A DNA stretch of 64,000 nucleotides, from the NCBI GenBank assembly GCA_016714535.1, contig JADKDR010000002.1, positions 310,001 to 374,000 of the forward strand, written 5' to 3'. The translations under genes and the position numbers were made by a program. Position 1 is the first letter of the stretch; every line of letters begins with the position of its first letter. This document shows positions 44,437 to 54,494 of this stretch, piece after piece. The notes under the pieces are model-generated. The model did no database searches. It saw only the letters and a program-made list of their open reading frames with translations, and was not told the DNA's origin. This stretch comes from Bacteroidota bacterium (GTDB taxonomy: Bacteria; Bacteroidota; Bacteroidia; AKYH767-A; OLB10).

Positions 44437-44952
44437 ATGCCTGTGATAAAAACGATAAATGGAAAAACCCCGGTGATGGGAAAGGACTGTTACGTAGCTG
44501 AGAACGCAACCATAGTAGGAGAAGTGGTTTGTGGCGATGAGTGCAGTTTTTGGTTTAATGCAGTAGTACGGGGAGATGTGCATAGCATTACCATGGGCAA
44601 TAAGGTGAACGTGCAGGATGGTGCCGTTATTCACTGTACGTATCAAAAGGCAGCCACTGTAATTGGCAATAACGTATCTATAGGACATTGCGCTATTGTG
44701 CACGGGTGCACGGTCAAGGACAACGCATTGATTGGTATGGGAGCTATTGTAATGGATCATGCGGTGGTCGAAGAAAATTCCATAGTTGCAGCAGGGGCCG
44801 TGGTTACCGAGCGTATGGTGGTAGAGTCAGGATGTATCTATGCTGGGGTACCTGCAAAAAAAATTAAGCAATTGTCTCCGGAACATTTTAAAGACATCAA
44901 TATGCGTATTGCAAATAATTATACGATGTACAAGGAGTGGTTTAAAGAATAA
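44437..44952 (+). CDS. Gamma-carbonic anhydrase family hexapeptide-repeat protein
   Basis: The 171-residue left-handed beta-helix protein belongs to the YrdA/CaiE/gamma-CA family. The three zinc His residues are visible in 'VIHCTY', 'SIGHCAIVHGC', in trimeric active-site spacing. 'FWFNAVVRGD' is the usual family signature. It may hydrate CO2 or act as a metal-binding scaffold; activity in bacterial YrdA members is often unproven. It is followed by sppA after 184 bp with its own promoter. Confidence 0.9.
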   Translation: MPVIKTINGKTPVMGKDCYVAENATIVGEVVCGDECSFWFNAVVRGDVHSITMGNKVNVQDGAVIHCTYQKAATVIGNNVSIGHCAIVHGCTVKDNALIGMGAIVMDHAVVEENSIVAAGAVVTERMVVESGCIYAGVPAKKIKQLSPEHFKDINMRIANNYTMYKEWFKE

Positions 44953-44975
44953 AAGTTTTTGTACTGCTATGAAAA

Positions 44976-44983
44976 TATTTTTG
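44976..44983 (+). promoter_or_regulatory. Possible -7 element of sppA
   Basis: TATTTTTG is an exact TAnnTTTG match. A TTTG at 44958-44961 is only 14 nt upstream. The leader would be about 150 nt and contains the hairpin at 45058-45087. Confidence 0.42.
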
Positions 44984-45057
44984 TCGCAAGTTCGATAAAT
45001 TATTTATAAACATTAGCAGGTAAAAAAAATAGTATGCGTATCAAGAACCGATACAAG

Positions 45058-45087
45058 AACCGTTTGCTTTAGCAAACATAAACGGTT
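45058..45087 (+). promoter_or_regulatory. Leader hairpin upstream of sppA
   Basis: GTTTGC TTTA GCAAAC forms a 6-bp hairpin extended by AACC/GGTT across a one-sided 6-nt bulge. No T run follows, so it is not a terminator. It may affect mRNA stability or translation of sppA. Confidence 0.4.
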
Positions 45088-45136
45088 AACCTAAATAGAG
45101 CTAAACAGAACATAAAATAATAACACCAAAATAAAT

Positions 45137-46900
45137 ATGAAACAGTTTTTTAAATTCTTCTTTGCATCAATGCTGGGCTTTATAATAGGCTCCATTGTTT
45201 TGTTTTTTATCTTTATTGCAATACTTGCAGGCATTGTATCAAGCACTTCTAATAAAAAGACGGTTGAACTCAAGGAAAAGTCAATACTTAAAATTACGCT
45301 TGCTGAACCAGTAACCGAGCGCACACCAAGTAACCCATTTAAAAATTGGATGAGCGGAGAAATTAAATCAAATCCTCAGCCCGGATTGTATGATATAGTC
45401 AAGCTGATTAATAAATCTGGCGCTGACGAAAACATATCCGGATTATATATTAACGTAAGTGATGTATCGGCTGGCATGGCTAGCCTCGAAGAAATAAGGA
45501 ATGCGTTAGTTGAGTTTAAGAAGTCGAAAAAATTTGTGGTTGCCTACAGCGAATTTTATTCGCAAAAGGGCTACTACCTTGCATCGGTAGCTGATGAAAT
45601 TTACCTGCATCCCGAAGGTGGAATGGAATGGAAAGGGATGGGAGCACAACTACTGTTTTTTAAAAACATGTTCGAAAAGATAGGTGTTGAGCCTCAGATT
45701 ATCAGACACGGAAAATTCAAGAGTGCCATTGAGCCCCTTATTGCCGAGAAAATGAGCGATGAAAACCGTGCCCAAATGAAGGCATTGATAGATGACCTGT
45801 GGCGAAACTCGAGCAGTCAGATTGCAAAAAGCAGGGGCAAGACTTACGAAGAATTTGAAATGCTTGCTGATAGCCTTGCTATTGAAACACCAGCTGATGC
45901 TGTAAAGTATGGACTTGTAACCAAGACTATATATGAAGATGAAGTGTTAGCATTGTTGAAGAAAAAATCGAATGCCACCGACCAGCCCAAATTTATATCG
46001 ATGGAGCGTTATGCTAACACTCCTGAGAAGAATGTAAAATATTCAGCAAACAAAATTGCGTTAGTTTTTGCAAATGGCGATATTAACAGTGGCAAAGGAA
46101 ATGATGAAAGTATTGGCAGTGAAACTCTTGCCGAAACTTTGCGCAAAGCGCGAACTGATGAAAAAGTAAAGGCAGTTGTATTTAGAGTGAATAGCCCCGG
46201 TGGTAGTGCCCTTGCAAGTGATGTTATTTGGCGCGAAATCGAATTGACCCGAAAGGTGAAACCTGTTGTTGTTAGCATGGGCGATTTTGCTGCTTCAGGT
46301 GGTTATTATATCAGTTGTGCTGCCAACAAGATTTATGCACATCAAAGTACTATTACCGGCAGTATTGGTGTGTTTGGTGTGATGTTTAACGCGCAAAAAC
46401 TTATGGAAGAAAAATTGGGAGTAACTACTGATACTTACAAAACCAGCGACTATAGTGATATTGGAAGCATTGCTCGTCCACTAACAGCGGCCGAACGTAA
46501 TAAAGTGCAACGCAGTGTAGAAGAAGTTTATGAAACCTTTACAAGCCGTGTGGCTGATGGTCGCCATATTATACAGGCTGATGTTGATAGCCTTGGACAA
46601 GGTCGCGTATGGAGTGGTGAAGATGCCCTCCAATTAAAATTAATTGATGCCTTTGGTGGTATACAGGATGCGATAAAAGAGGCGGCATCATTAGCTAAGC
46701 TTAGTGAATATCGTATTTCTGAATTGCCAATACAAAAAGATCCGTTTATGGAGTTACTTCAAGATGGTAGCGAAGATGTTCGCAAATCAATTATTAAAGC
46801 GGAACTTGGAGAAAATGCTTCTTACTATCAGTCGTTAAAAAAACTTATGACACTGCAAGGTGTGCAAGCTCGATTACCATTTGAGTTGAAATTAGATTAA
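45137..46900 (+). CDS. sppA: Signal peptide peptidase SppA, 67K type
   Basis: The 587-residue protease, anchored by an N-terminal TM helix (about 10-33), degrades cleaved signal peptides at the inner membrane. It has the two tandem SppA domains of the long form. The catalytic Lys is in 'IRHGKFKSAIEPL' of the first domain and the nucleophile Ser is about residue 387 in 'GDFAASGGYYIS'. 'FRVNSPGGSALASDVIW' and 'GSIGVFGVMFN' are also typical. The stop is 17 bp from the convergent LtaS-like gene. Confidence 0.93.
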   Translation: MKQFFKFFFASMLGFIIGSIVLFFIFIAILAGIVSSTSNKKTVELKEKSILKITLAEPVTERTPSNPFKNWMSGEIKSNPQPGLYDIVKLINKSGADENISGLYINVSDVSAGMASLEEIRNALVEFKKSKKFVVAYSEFYSQKGYYLASVADEIYLHPEGGMEWKGMGAQLLFFKNMFEKIGVEPQIIRHGKFKSAIEPLIAEKMSDENRAQMKALIDDLWRNSSSQIAKSRGKTYEEFEMLADSLAIETPADAVKYGLVTKTIYEDEVLALLKKKSNATDQPKFISMERYANTPEKNVKYSANKIALVFANGDINSGKGNDESIGSETLAETLRKARTDEKVKAVVFRVNSPGGSALASDVIWREIELTRKVKPVVVSMGDFAASGGYYISCAANKIYAHQSTITGSIGVFGVMFNAQKLMEEKLGVTTDTYKTSDYSDIGSIARPLTAAERNKVQRSVEEVYETFTSRVADGRHIIQADVDSLGQGRVWSGEDALQLKLIDAFGGIQDAIKEAASLAKLSEYRISELPIQKDPFMELLQDGSEDVRKSIIKAELGENASYYQSLKKLMTLQGVQARLPFELKLD

Positions 46901-46917
46901 CTTAGCCATAAAGCAGT

Positions 46918-48741
46918 CTATTTAAGATTCATATAATCTTTGTAAAGTAACTGCACCATGGCTTTGCCAATGGTGTCGCTTGTTCCATTTGGATTTGGTT
47001 GATTAAAGAAAAACACATCAGCTTTTTTATTAGTAATAGTGCCAACTGAGTTTTCATTCGAGTAATAAGCAAAGGGGACGTATGAGCTACTGAATACATC
47101 CCGGCTCCATGTATATGTTTCCGAATTAATGTTGAGTTGATTTAGCAATGTAGTTGCTAAATCGTGTTGAGCAATTACTTTTTTAATCTTCATGCCGCGG
47201 TAGCGTTCACTAATAACGTTTCCATAAAAGAGACAACAAATGCGATGCGATTCGGGATAATTCATGTCGCGATTTTCGGGTAATTCATGACCATGGTCGG
47301 CTACCAGAATAAATAATGTGTTATCAAACCAGGACGCATGTTTAATTTTTTCGAAATAGTTGCGAAGGCATTTATCCGTATACCGCGCTGCTTCTTTAAA
47401 GTTTTCATGGGTTGTCGCACCTGCCTTGTCTGCACCGGGCACGTCAAAGGGCTCATGCGTGCTAAGGGTAAGCACCGAATTGAAGAAGGGCTGTGGTTCA
47501 GTTGAGAGTAATGCAGCCTGTTTATTAAATATGAATTCATCGTGCGCACCCCATTTGGTAGTTAACTCGGTTGATTCATAATCGCTACGGTCAATTATTT
47601 TTTTTGCCCCGTGAGAAAGCAAATAATTTTTCATGTTTGCAAAATCAATTTCGCCACCATACACAAACGAAGACGCGTATCCATTTTTGCTTAAGGTAGT
47701 AAACAAGGATGGTAATCGTTCTGCTTTATCGGGCTCAAATATGATTGACCTGTCGGGTAGTGCAGGCCATCCGCTATAAACGGAAGTTAACCCCTGATCG
47801 GTTCGAAACCCGCTAGAGTAAGCATTGCTAAACAAAATTCCATGATTTGCAATCGAATCAAAAAAGGGAATTGAACTTGCTTTGTTATTGGTATGCGAGC
47901 TCAAATCGGCAGTCCAGCTTTCTAATAATATAACCACAATGTTGGGTTTGGTTTGCGTAATAATTTTTGTCGTACTGTCAGTTGCAAGATAGATTGGCTT
48001 CAAATAATTTGCAGCTTCTTCATCCGTGAAAAAGTGAAACGAGTTTTTTTTTGAAACACCATTGAGCATGCTGCGAATAAAATACCAGGCTGGATTAATT
48101 GCACTGTGATTATTAATCTGTACGGGTGAGTAGACGGCAGCACTTTCGTTAATGGGTATTACCTGCAGCCCACCGCGTATCATTAAAAACAACAAAAGGG
48201 GCACCGTGATAAAAAAGGGAATAGATATTTTTTTATTGTTAAATAAAATGATGCTTCGTGAAACGAAATTTCTTAAAATAATAAACCAGCCACCATAAAA
48301 CATCACAAATAGTAAGATGCTAACTACTAATAACGGTACCGATACAAAACTGGCAACCTCGGCCGGATTGCCAAGAAACAACACCGCGCGATAACCCAGT
48401 AAGGTGTGCCAGTGAGGATACAATAAAAAGTTACCAAAACAAATTATGGAGCATAGCGCTAAAATGAATGCATAAGGAATAATTAATAGATTGGTTAAAG
48501 GTCTTGACAATAGATTGGCTATTAGTTGAATCAGAAATCCAAAGCATAGTAAATAACCAATTGCAGATAGATCAAGAGGGAGCCCGGCCACATAGGCATA
48601 GGCAGCATGAGCATAACCTGATTCAATAATTTGAGGGTAATTGACACAAATAAAACTAAAGCGATAAAAAGCGAAAAAAAGCAGCCAGAACAAAAATAAT
48701 TTTACTGGTAACCATTTTATACATGCAGCTATTGTTTTCAC
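46918..48741 (-). CDS. LtaS-like sulfatase-fold phospho(glycerol/ethanolamine) transferase
   Basis: The 607-residue inner-membrane enzyme has five N-terminal TM helices (about 12-190). A periplasmic alkaline-phosphatase/sulfatase domain follows: 'NIVVILLESWTADLSS' (metal Glu), 'GFRTDQGLTSVYSGWP' with the probable Thr nucleophile, 'FVYGGEIDFANM' and 'LVADHGHELPEN' (Asp-His metal ligands). Gram-negative Bacteroidota lack lipoteichoic acid, so it more likely modifies a periplasmic glycan or lipid with phosphoglycerol or phosphoethanolamine. A terminator for the upstream gene separates it from 48823. Confidence 0.87.
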   Translation of the reverse strand: MKTIAACIKWLPVKLFLFWLLFFAFYRFSFICVNYPQIIESGYAHAAYAYVAGLPLDLSAIGYLLCFGFLIQLIANLLSRPLTNLLIIPYAFILALCSIICFGNFLLYPHWHTLLGYRAVLFLGNPAEVASFVSVPLLVVSILLFVMFYGGWFIILRNFVSRSIILFNNKKISIPFFITVPLLLFLMIRGGLQVIPINESAAVYSPVQINNHSAINPAWYFIRSMLNGVSKKNSFHFFTDEEAANYLKPIYLATDSTTKIITQTKPNIVVILLESWTADLSSHTNNKASSIPFFDSIANHGILFSNAYSSGFRTDQGLTSVYSGWPALPDRSIIFEPDKAERLPSLFTTLSKNGYASSFVYGGEIDFANMKNYLLSHGAKKIIDRSDYESTELTTKWGAHDEFIFNKQAALLSTEPQPFFNSVLTLSTHEPFDVPGADKAGATTHENFKEAARYTDKCLRNYFEKIKHASWFDNTLFILVADHGHELPENRDMNYPESHRICCLFYGNVISERYRGMKIKKVIAQHDLATTLLNQLNINSETYTWSRDVFSSSYVPFAYYSNENSVGTITNKKADVFFFNQPNPNGTSDTIGKAMVQLLYKDYMNLK

Positions 48742-48770
48742 TCAAAAAAAATATGAGCTGCAAAATTCTC

Positions 48771-48797
48771 AAAAAAAAGACAACCACGCGGTTGTCT
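48771..48797 (-). terminator. Rho-independent terminator after the 209-residue hypothetical gene
   Basis: A perfect 8-bp stem (AGACAACC / GGTTGTCT) with a 4-nt loop is followed on the minus strand by a run of T. It lies about 25 nt after the stop at 48823. Confidence 0.82.
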
Positions 48798-48822
48798 GTC
48801 GTATTATTTAGTTAAAAGCAAT

Positions 48823-49452
48823 TTATTTGAATTTTGTTCGATCAATGGTAAGCTTTAAATTCAGTTTGTCTTTTAGTGCAGCAAAGCATTGAATGTAGTC
48901 GTTAAGCGCGGCCTGAGCCATCTCGTCTTCGTTGTTGCGGCTATAGTAATCTATCGATACTTTATGTAACCATAATAATAACTCATACTCATTTCGTTCA
49001 AGCAACATGTTTTTTAGTTTCAATTTTATCGTAGTAAAGTTGAAAATGTCCTTGCTATCCTTTGCGCTGTTTAGTTCATTTTGCAGATTGATAATATTAA
49101 AGTAACTGTAATTGACACCAAACAAAAGAGCATACTCTTCGGAGCCAAAAACATCTTTAAGCATACTGTCAATTTGCATTAAAGCGTGGCGGCAGTCGGC
49201 TGCTTTCATGCGTTTAAATCTTGCTTTAGATAGCACGGCAGGGTTAAAACCTGTGGATGTGCGCTGCATTTCAAATAAAGTGTCCAAAAGTTCTTCAAAG
49301 TCAGCAGGGAGTTTTTTCATCAACTCACGTTTGATATAATCTGTAACTCCTGCGGCTTTGGGAATTTTTAAAATATAACTAAAAGCAGGCTCGCTGTTTG
49401 ATTTCTCAATCATAACTACCATATTGCTTCCCTGTTTTGGATTTTGTTCCAT
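48823..49452 (-). CDS. Hypothetical cytoplasmic protein
   Basis: The 209-residue protein has no signal peptide or TM helix and is predicted mostly helical, with Leu/Lys/Glu-rich stretches such as 'IKRELMKKLPADFEELLDTLFEMQ'. I do not recognise a family. It is monocistronic, ends in a strong terminator, and diverges from the amidohydrolase gene across a 45-bp spacer that probably contains both promoters. Confidence 0.7.
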   Translation of the reverse strand: MEQNPKQGSNMVVMIEKSNSEPAFSYILKIPKAAGVTDYIKRELMKKLPADFEELLDTLFEMQRTSTGFNPAVLSKARFKRMKAADCRHALMQIDSMLKDVFGSEEYALLFGVNYSYFNIINLQNELNSAKDSKDIFNFTTIKLKLKNMLLERNEYELLLWLHKVSIDYYSRNNEDEMAQAALNDYIQCFAALKDKLNLKLTIDRTKFK

Positions 49453-49497
49453 AGTAAACGTCTATTAAATAAAAAAAATAATTTAATCAGTATCCTT

Positions 49498-52400
49498 ATG
49501 TTTCGAAAAAAACGTAGCCTCTTAATAATTTTAGTGCATCTTATGGTTAGTAAAATGCAAGGTCAGTCAACGTTTCCTTACAATGGCATTAATGACGAGC
49601 GTAACACCACATACGCATTTGTCAATGCCAGAATTTTTATCGATTATCAAACAATAATTGAGGCGGGAACTATGGTAACCAAAAACAATGCCATAGATGA
49701 GGTTGGAGTGAATTTGCCAATCCCAAAGGGCGCGTATGTTATTGATTTACAGGGCAAAACCATCTATCCATCTTTTATCGAAATTTGTTCAGATTATGGA
49801 ATTCCTGAATTAAAAACCAGGCAAAATGATAACCGCAGAGGCCCTCAGTTTTTATCTAATACCAAAGGCGCATATGGATGGAATCAAGCTGTAAGGCCCG
49901 AGATACATGCATATATGCATTTCGCTCACGACCATAAGCGAGCAGAAGCCTTACGCAGCAATGGTTTTGGTACGGTAGCAAGTTTTAATAAGGATGGTAT
50001 AGTTCGCGGCACAGGGGCGGCAATTTTACTTAGTAGTGAAAGCGAGAATCGATCATTGCTTAGAAATAAAATAGCTGCCTATTACTCATTTAACAAAGGC
50101 TCAAGTTCGCAGGATTATCGCGATTCGCGCATGGGCGCAATTGCTTTGTTGCGTCAAACATTTTATGATGCACGATGGTATAAGGAAACCAACCCGACTG
50201 AGAAAAATATTTCGCTCGAAGAATTTATCACCAACACAACCTTGCCCCAGATAATTGAAACAAGCGATTGGCAAGATGCCTTGCGAGCTGATAAGGTGGG
50301 CGATGAGTTTAACTTCCAGTTTATTATCAAGGGTAATGGAGATGAGTATAGTGATTTACAAAGCGTTAAAAATTCTGGAGCAACGTATATAGTCCCTGTA
50401 AACTACCCCGAAGCTTATGATGTAAGCGACCCATGGGATGCGATCAACGTATCATTAGGCGACCTGAAGCATTGGGAGCTTGCTCCAGCAAATGCGGCTA
50501 TGCTCGAACAAAATGAAATATCTTTTTGCTTTACTGCTGATGGCCTTAAGGAGAAGAAAGATTTTTTGAAAAATATTCGCAAAGCAGTTGAGTATGGATT
50601 AAGCGAAAAGGCAGCCCTCAAAGCGCTTACTTACCAACCGGCTACGTTGCTTAGCATTGATAAAATGGTGGGCGCCTTAAGAAAGGGCATGCTTGCTAAT
50701 TTTATAATAACCGGAAAAAATATTTTTGATAAGGAATGTATTGTTTATGAAAACTGGTGCAATGGCAAGCGGTTTATTTTGAAGCAGATAAACTTGCCTG
50801 ATGTGCGTGGTAATTACAGTTTGATAATAGACCGTCAGCAGCCCTGGCAGTTAAAATTAAGTGGCGATGCAGAGGCGCCCGTAACAACCATCGTAGAAGA
50901 TACTTCTAAAATTAAGGCTGGCCTTCAATTTAGTAATGATCAGGTAGTCATAAACTTTGACAGCCGCAGAACAAGTGCTAAAGGAAACGTAAAACTTACA
51001 GGAAGTTATAATAGTCAGACAAAGAGATTTAATGGAACCGGTTATATGCCTGATGGCTCGTGGGTAAGCTGGAGCGCTTCTTTGGATAGTGCGTATATAC
51101 CTACCGTTACAAAAGATACCACCACCAAAGCGCTGCCTAAGGTTGGCGACATTTGGTACCCTAATATGGCGTATGGTTGGAAAACGCTGCCTCGCGAACA
51201 AAAGATATTGCTAAAGAATGCAACCGTATGGACAAATGAAAACGAAGGCATTATTCAAAACTGCGATGTTCTCATAGGCAATGGTAAAATACTTGGGGTT
51301 GGCAAAAATCTCGTTGCCGGTGATGCTATGGTAATGGATGCCACCGGTATGCATATCACCTCAGGTATTATTGATGAGCATTCGCATATAGCTGTAACGG
51401 GGGGAGTAAACGAATGCACGCAATCTGTTACTTCGGAAGTGCGTATTGGAGATGTGATAAATTGCGAAGATGTAAACATCTATCGCCAATTAGCAGGCGG
51501 TGTTACCTGCTCTCATATTCTGCATGGTTCATGCAATCCGGTTGGTGGGCAAACACAGTTAATAAAACTTCGATATGGCATGCCTCCTGAAAAATTAAAG
51601 TTTGATGGGGCCGATGGGTTTATAAAATTTGCTCTTGGCGAAAATGTAAAGCAAAGCAACTGGGGAGATTTTCAAACATCGCGATATCCGCAAACGCGCA
51701 TGGGCGTAGAACAAACGTACTATAATGCTTTTACACGTGCGCTTACTTATGAGCAACAATGGAAAAATTATTCGTCAACAAGTGCTAAAGGAATGGCACC
51801 GCGTAAGGATTTGGAATTGGATGCGCTGGTAGAAATATTGCGTGACAAGCGATTTATTACCTGTCACTCTTATGTACAAAGCGAAATTAATATGCTGATG
51901 CATGTTGCTGATAGTTTTGATTTTACTGTGAATACATTTACTCATATACTAGAGGGCTATAAGGTGGCTGATAAAATGAAAAAGCATGGTGCAGGTGCTT
52001 CTTCTTTTTCTGATTGGTGGGCATATAAATATGAAGTAATAGAAGCCATCCCTTACAATGGAAAAATATTGCATGAGCAAGGAATAACTGTAGCCTTTAA
52101 TAGTGACGATGCCGAAATGGCACGCAGGCTTAATCAGGAAGCAGCCAAAGCAATCATGTATGGCAAAGTAAGTGAAGAAGATGCATGGAAATTTGTTACC
52201 CTTAATCCTGCTAAACTATTACATATCGACAACAAAGTTGGTAGCCTGAAACAAGGTAAAGATGCCGATGTGGTGGTATGGACAGATAATCCTCTATCCA
52301 TATATGCCAAGGTTGTAAAAACGTTTGTTGATGGAATTTGCTATTTCGATATCAATGATAATCAAGTAAAGGAGAAGGAGCTGGTGACAGAACGAGCAAG

Positions 52401-52512
52401 GCTTATACAGAAAATGCAGGAGGCCAAAAATAAAGGTGTCGCAACCCAATCACCCTCTTTTAAATTAGACCATTTATATCATTGTAACGATAAAGAGCAA
52501 TTGCCGCACTAA
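49498..52512 (+). CDS. Secreted tandem amidohydrolase-family protein
   Basis: I start at ATG 49498, which gives the signal peptide MFRKKRSLLIILVHLMVSKMQGQ. The roughly 1004-residue protein has two amidohydrolase units. The first (about 40-430) lacks the HxH metal motif ('YPSFIEICSDYGIPE'), so it is probably inactive. The second (about 575-970) keeps 'IDEHSHIAV' (HxH), 'CHSYVQSE', 'TFTHILEGY' and 'FNSDDAEM' (Asp ligand). It is a metal-dependent hydrolase, likely acting on an imidazolonepropionate- or peptide-like amide in the periplasm; the substrate is unknown. A shorter paralogue follows 35 bp downstream. Confidence 0.87.
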   Translation: MFRKKRSLLIILVHLMVSKMQGQSTFPYNGINDERNTTYAFVNARIFIDYQTIIEAGTMVTKNNAIDEVGVNLPIPKGAYVIDLQGKTIYPSFIEICSDYGIPELKTRQNDNRRGPQFLSNTKGAYGWNQAVRPEIHAYMHFAHDHKRAEALRSNGFGTVASFNKDGIVRGTGAAILLSSESENRSLLRNKIAAYYSFNKGSSSQDYRDSRMGAIALLRQTFYDARWYKETNPTEKNISLEEFITNTTLPQIIETSDWQDALRADKVGDEFNFQFIIKGNGDEYSDLQSVKNSGATYIVPVNYPEAYDVSDPWDAINVSLGDLKHWELAPANAAMLEQNEISFCFTADGLKEKKDFLKNIRKAVEYGLSEKAALKALTYQPATLLSIDKMVGALRKGMLANFIITGKNIFDKECIVYENWCNGKRFILKQINLPDVRGNYSLIIDRQQPWQLKLSGDAEAPVTTIVEDTSKIKAGLQFSNDQVVINFDSRRTSAKGNVKLTGSYNSQTKRFNGTGYMPDGSWVSWSASLDSAYIPTVTKDTTTKALPKVGDIWYPNMAYGWKTLPREQKILLKNATVWTNENEGIIQNCDVLIGNGKILGVGKNLVAGDAMVMDATGMHITSGIIDEHSHIAVTGGVNECTQSVTSEVRIGDVINCEDVNIYRQLAGGVTCSHILHGSCNPVGGQTQLIKLRYGMPPEKLKFDGADGFIKFALGENVKQSNWGDFQTSRYPQTRMGVEQTYYNAFTRALTYEQQWKNYSSTSAKGMAPRKDLELDALVEILRDKRFITCHSYVQSEINMLMHVADSFDFTVNTFTHILEGYKVADKMKKHGAGASSFSDWWAYKYEVIEAIPYNGKILHEQGITVAFNSDDAEMARRLNQEAAKAIMYGKVSEEDAWKFVTLNPAKLLHIDNKVGSLKQGKDADVVVWTDNPLSIYAKVVKTFVDGICYFDINDNQVKEKELVTERARLIQKMQEAKNKGVATQSPSFKLDHLYHCNDKEQLPH

Positions 52513-52547
52513 ATTTTTTTTATTAATCAGTTTAAAAATTCATAACG

Positions 52548-53869
52548 ATGAAATCAATTTCAATAAAATATTCACTTCATATTTTCAGTTGTAGCTTGTT
52601 GCTACTACTTATGTTAGATGCAAAATCGCAAAGCGCGGCACCTGCTGCACCTCAGACAAAAAGTATTTTGATTGCAAACGCAACAGCTCATATTGGCAAC
52701 GGGCAGGTAATAGAAAATTCTTTAATAGGAATTAAAAATAGTTTAATTGAATTTGTTTACGATGCAACTACCGTACGAATAGCTGATTTAAAATTTGACA
52801 CCATCATACAGGCTCAGGGAAAGCATGTGTATCCGGGATTAATCGCCATGAATACGAATATTGGACTTAGCGAAATAGAGATGGTGAGGGCAACCAATGA
52901 TTATAGCGAAACAGGAGATTTAAATTCAAGTGCACGCTCAGCTATAGCCTACAATACAGATAGCAAGGTAACGCCAACCATACGCAGCAATGGAGTGCTG
53001 CTGGCGCAGGTAGTGCCGCAGGGTGGCATGGTATCAGGCACCTCTTCGGTATTTAAGCTAGACGGATGGAATTGGGAAGACGCCCTATATAAAGAGGATG
53101 ACGCATTGCATATGTATTGGCCACAAATGACCGTACAGCGCGGCTGGTGGGCAGCGCCCGAAGAAGAGCAGCGCGAAAAAATGCGCAAGGAAATAGATCA
53201 TATAAAGAAACTCTTTATTGATGCAAAGGTGTATTGTAATGCCGCTGTAATTGCAGAACCAAATCTGAATTTGCAAGCCATGTGCGAGGTAATAAAGGGC
53301 AACAGAAAATTATATGTACACGCCCAACATGTCAAGCAAATAACATCGGCTGTCAACTTTTGCAACGAGTATAAAATCAACATGGTTTTGGTAGGAGGTG
53401 ATGATGCATGGCGGTTAGCTCCCCTGCTTAAGGAAAATAACATTCCGGTTGTAATTACGCGTACCCAGCAATTACCATCACGCCAGGATGAGGATATTGA
53501 TATATGGTTTAAAATGCCTGCAATATTGAAAAAGCTGGAGTAAAATTTTGTATAACTGATGTCGGGTTTTGGCAGCAACGCAATCTGCCCTTCGAAGCAG
53601 GAAATGCTGTGGCATATGGTCTTAGTAAAGAAGACGCACTAGAGAGTATCACGTTAACACCTGCTACCTTGCTTGGTATTAACAACCGTACAGGGTCGCT
53701 AGAGGCAGGCAAAGATGCCAACGTGATTATAAGCTCTGGTGATGTGCTTGATATGCGGAGCAGCAATATTGAACGTGCTTATATTAAAGGTGCAGAAATA
53801 AATTTAGATAATATTCAAAAACAACTGTACCGGAAATATTGCGATAAGTATGGTATCAAAATTGAATAA
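52548..53869 (+). pseudogene. Secreted amidohydrolase-like protein, split by a one-base frameshift
   Basis: The 5' part (52548-53543) has a signal peptide ending 'LMLDAKSQ' and reads to '...KMPAILKKLE' before stopping. The correct continuation is 'AGVKFCITDVGFWQQRNLPFEAG' in short form, through 'GLSKEDALESITLTPATLLGI' and 'GSLEAGKDANVIIS', ending at 53869. One A is missing from a run of five (53529-53533). Restoring it gives about 440 residues. The HxH motif is replaced ('YPGLIAMNTN'), so even the intact protein is probably catalytically degenerate or a partner of the upstream amidohydrolase. Confidence 0.87.
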
Positions 53870-53888
53870 GATTTTTTTAAATAATAAA

Positions 53889-54445
53889 ATGACCATCATG
53901 ACTCATCTAAATTTGTTTGCCATACTAACTTCTATGTTTAGTATCGGTTGTCAAACACCTAAGAATTCGCAAAGTGCCCAAGGGTATTTGCACGAAGTAA
54001 AGGGAAACCTGACTTTTACCTATGACTACTGTGGCGGTGCCCGCCCCAGCGATGAGATGCTTGCCAAGTTAAAAGAACCGCGTGTTATTGAAGGGTTTAC
54101 GGTATACCTTAAACCGGGAAAAGAAAATTCAACAGCTGCTATTACCGATAGCGCCCAATGTGATTCAAATGGAAATTATGTATTTAGAATTCCTAAAGGA
54201 GATTATGTAATCTTAATGCCTGCACAAGTCAAGGAGTATGATTTAAAAATTTCAATAACCAGTTTCTTAAGGTTGCTGACGAACCCTGCTTTAAGCAATG
54301 GTGGAAAAAAGGTCTGGCAACATTACACGTAACTACAAATGTGGCTTTAGCTGATACGGTTATACAACGCAAATGCCACGGAATTGATTACCTCCCTTGC
54401 ATGACTTACAATGGTCCTTTGCCACCAAGCATGATGAGAGAATAA
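53889..54445 (+). pseudogene. Hypothetical lipoprotein, split by a one-base frameshift
   Basis: From ATG 53889 the product has a lipoprotein signal (HLNLFAILTSMFSIGC), then a carboxypeptidase-regulatory-like beta-sandwich ('YDYCGGARPSDEML', 'GFTVYLKPG', 'DSNGNYVFRIPKGDYVI'). The frame goes wrong at a run of five A (54245-54249) and stops at 54332. With one extra A it continues 'NFNNQFLKVADEPCFKQWW', 'ATLHVTTNVALADTVIQRKC' and ends at 54445, about 185 residues with a Cys-containing tail. Function unknown. It starts 19 bp after the amidohydrolase pair and is likely cotranscribed. Confidence 0.8.
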
Positions 54446-54470
54446 TTCTTTTTAATTTTTTATGAATGGT

Positions 54471-54494
54471 AAAGCCAAAACATGTTTTGTCTTT
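54471..54494. terminator. Possible bidirectional hairpin between convergent genes
   Basis: AAAG-c-CAAAACATGTTTTG-t-CTTT is a symmetric AT-rich hairpin in the 48-bp spacer between the lipoprotein and nucleoside transporter genes. GC content is low, so termination is uncertain. Confidence 0.35.
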
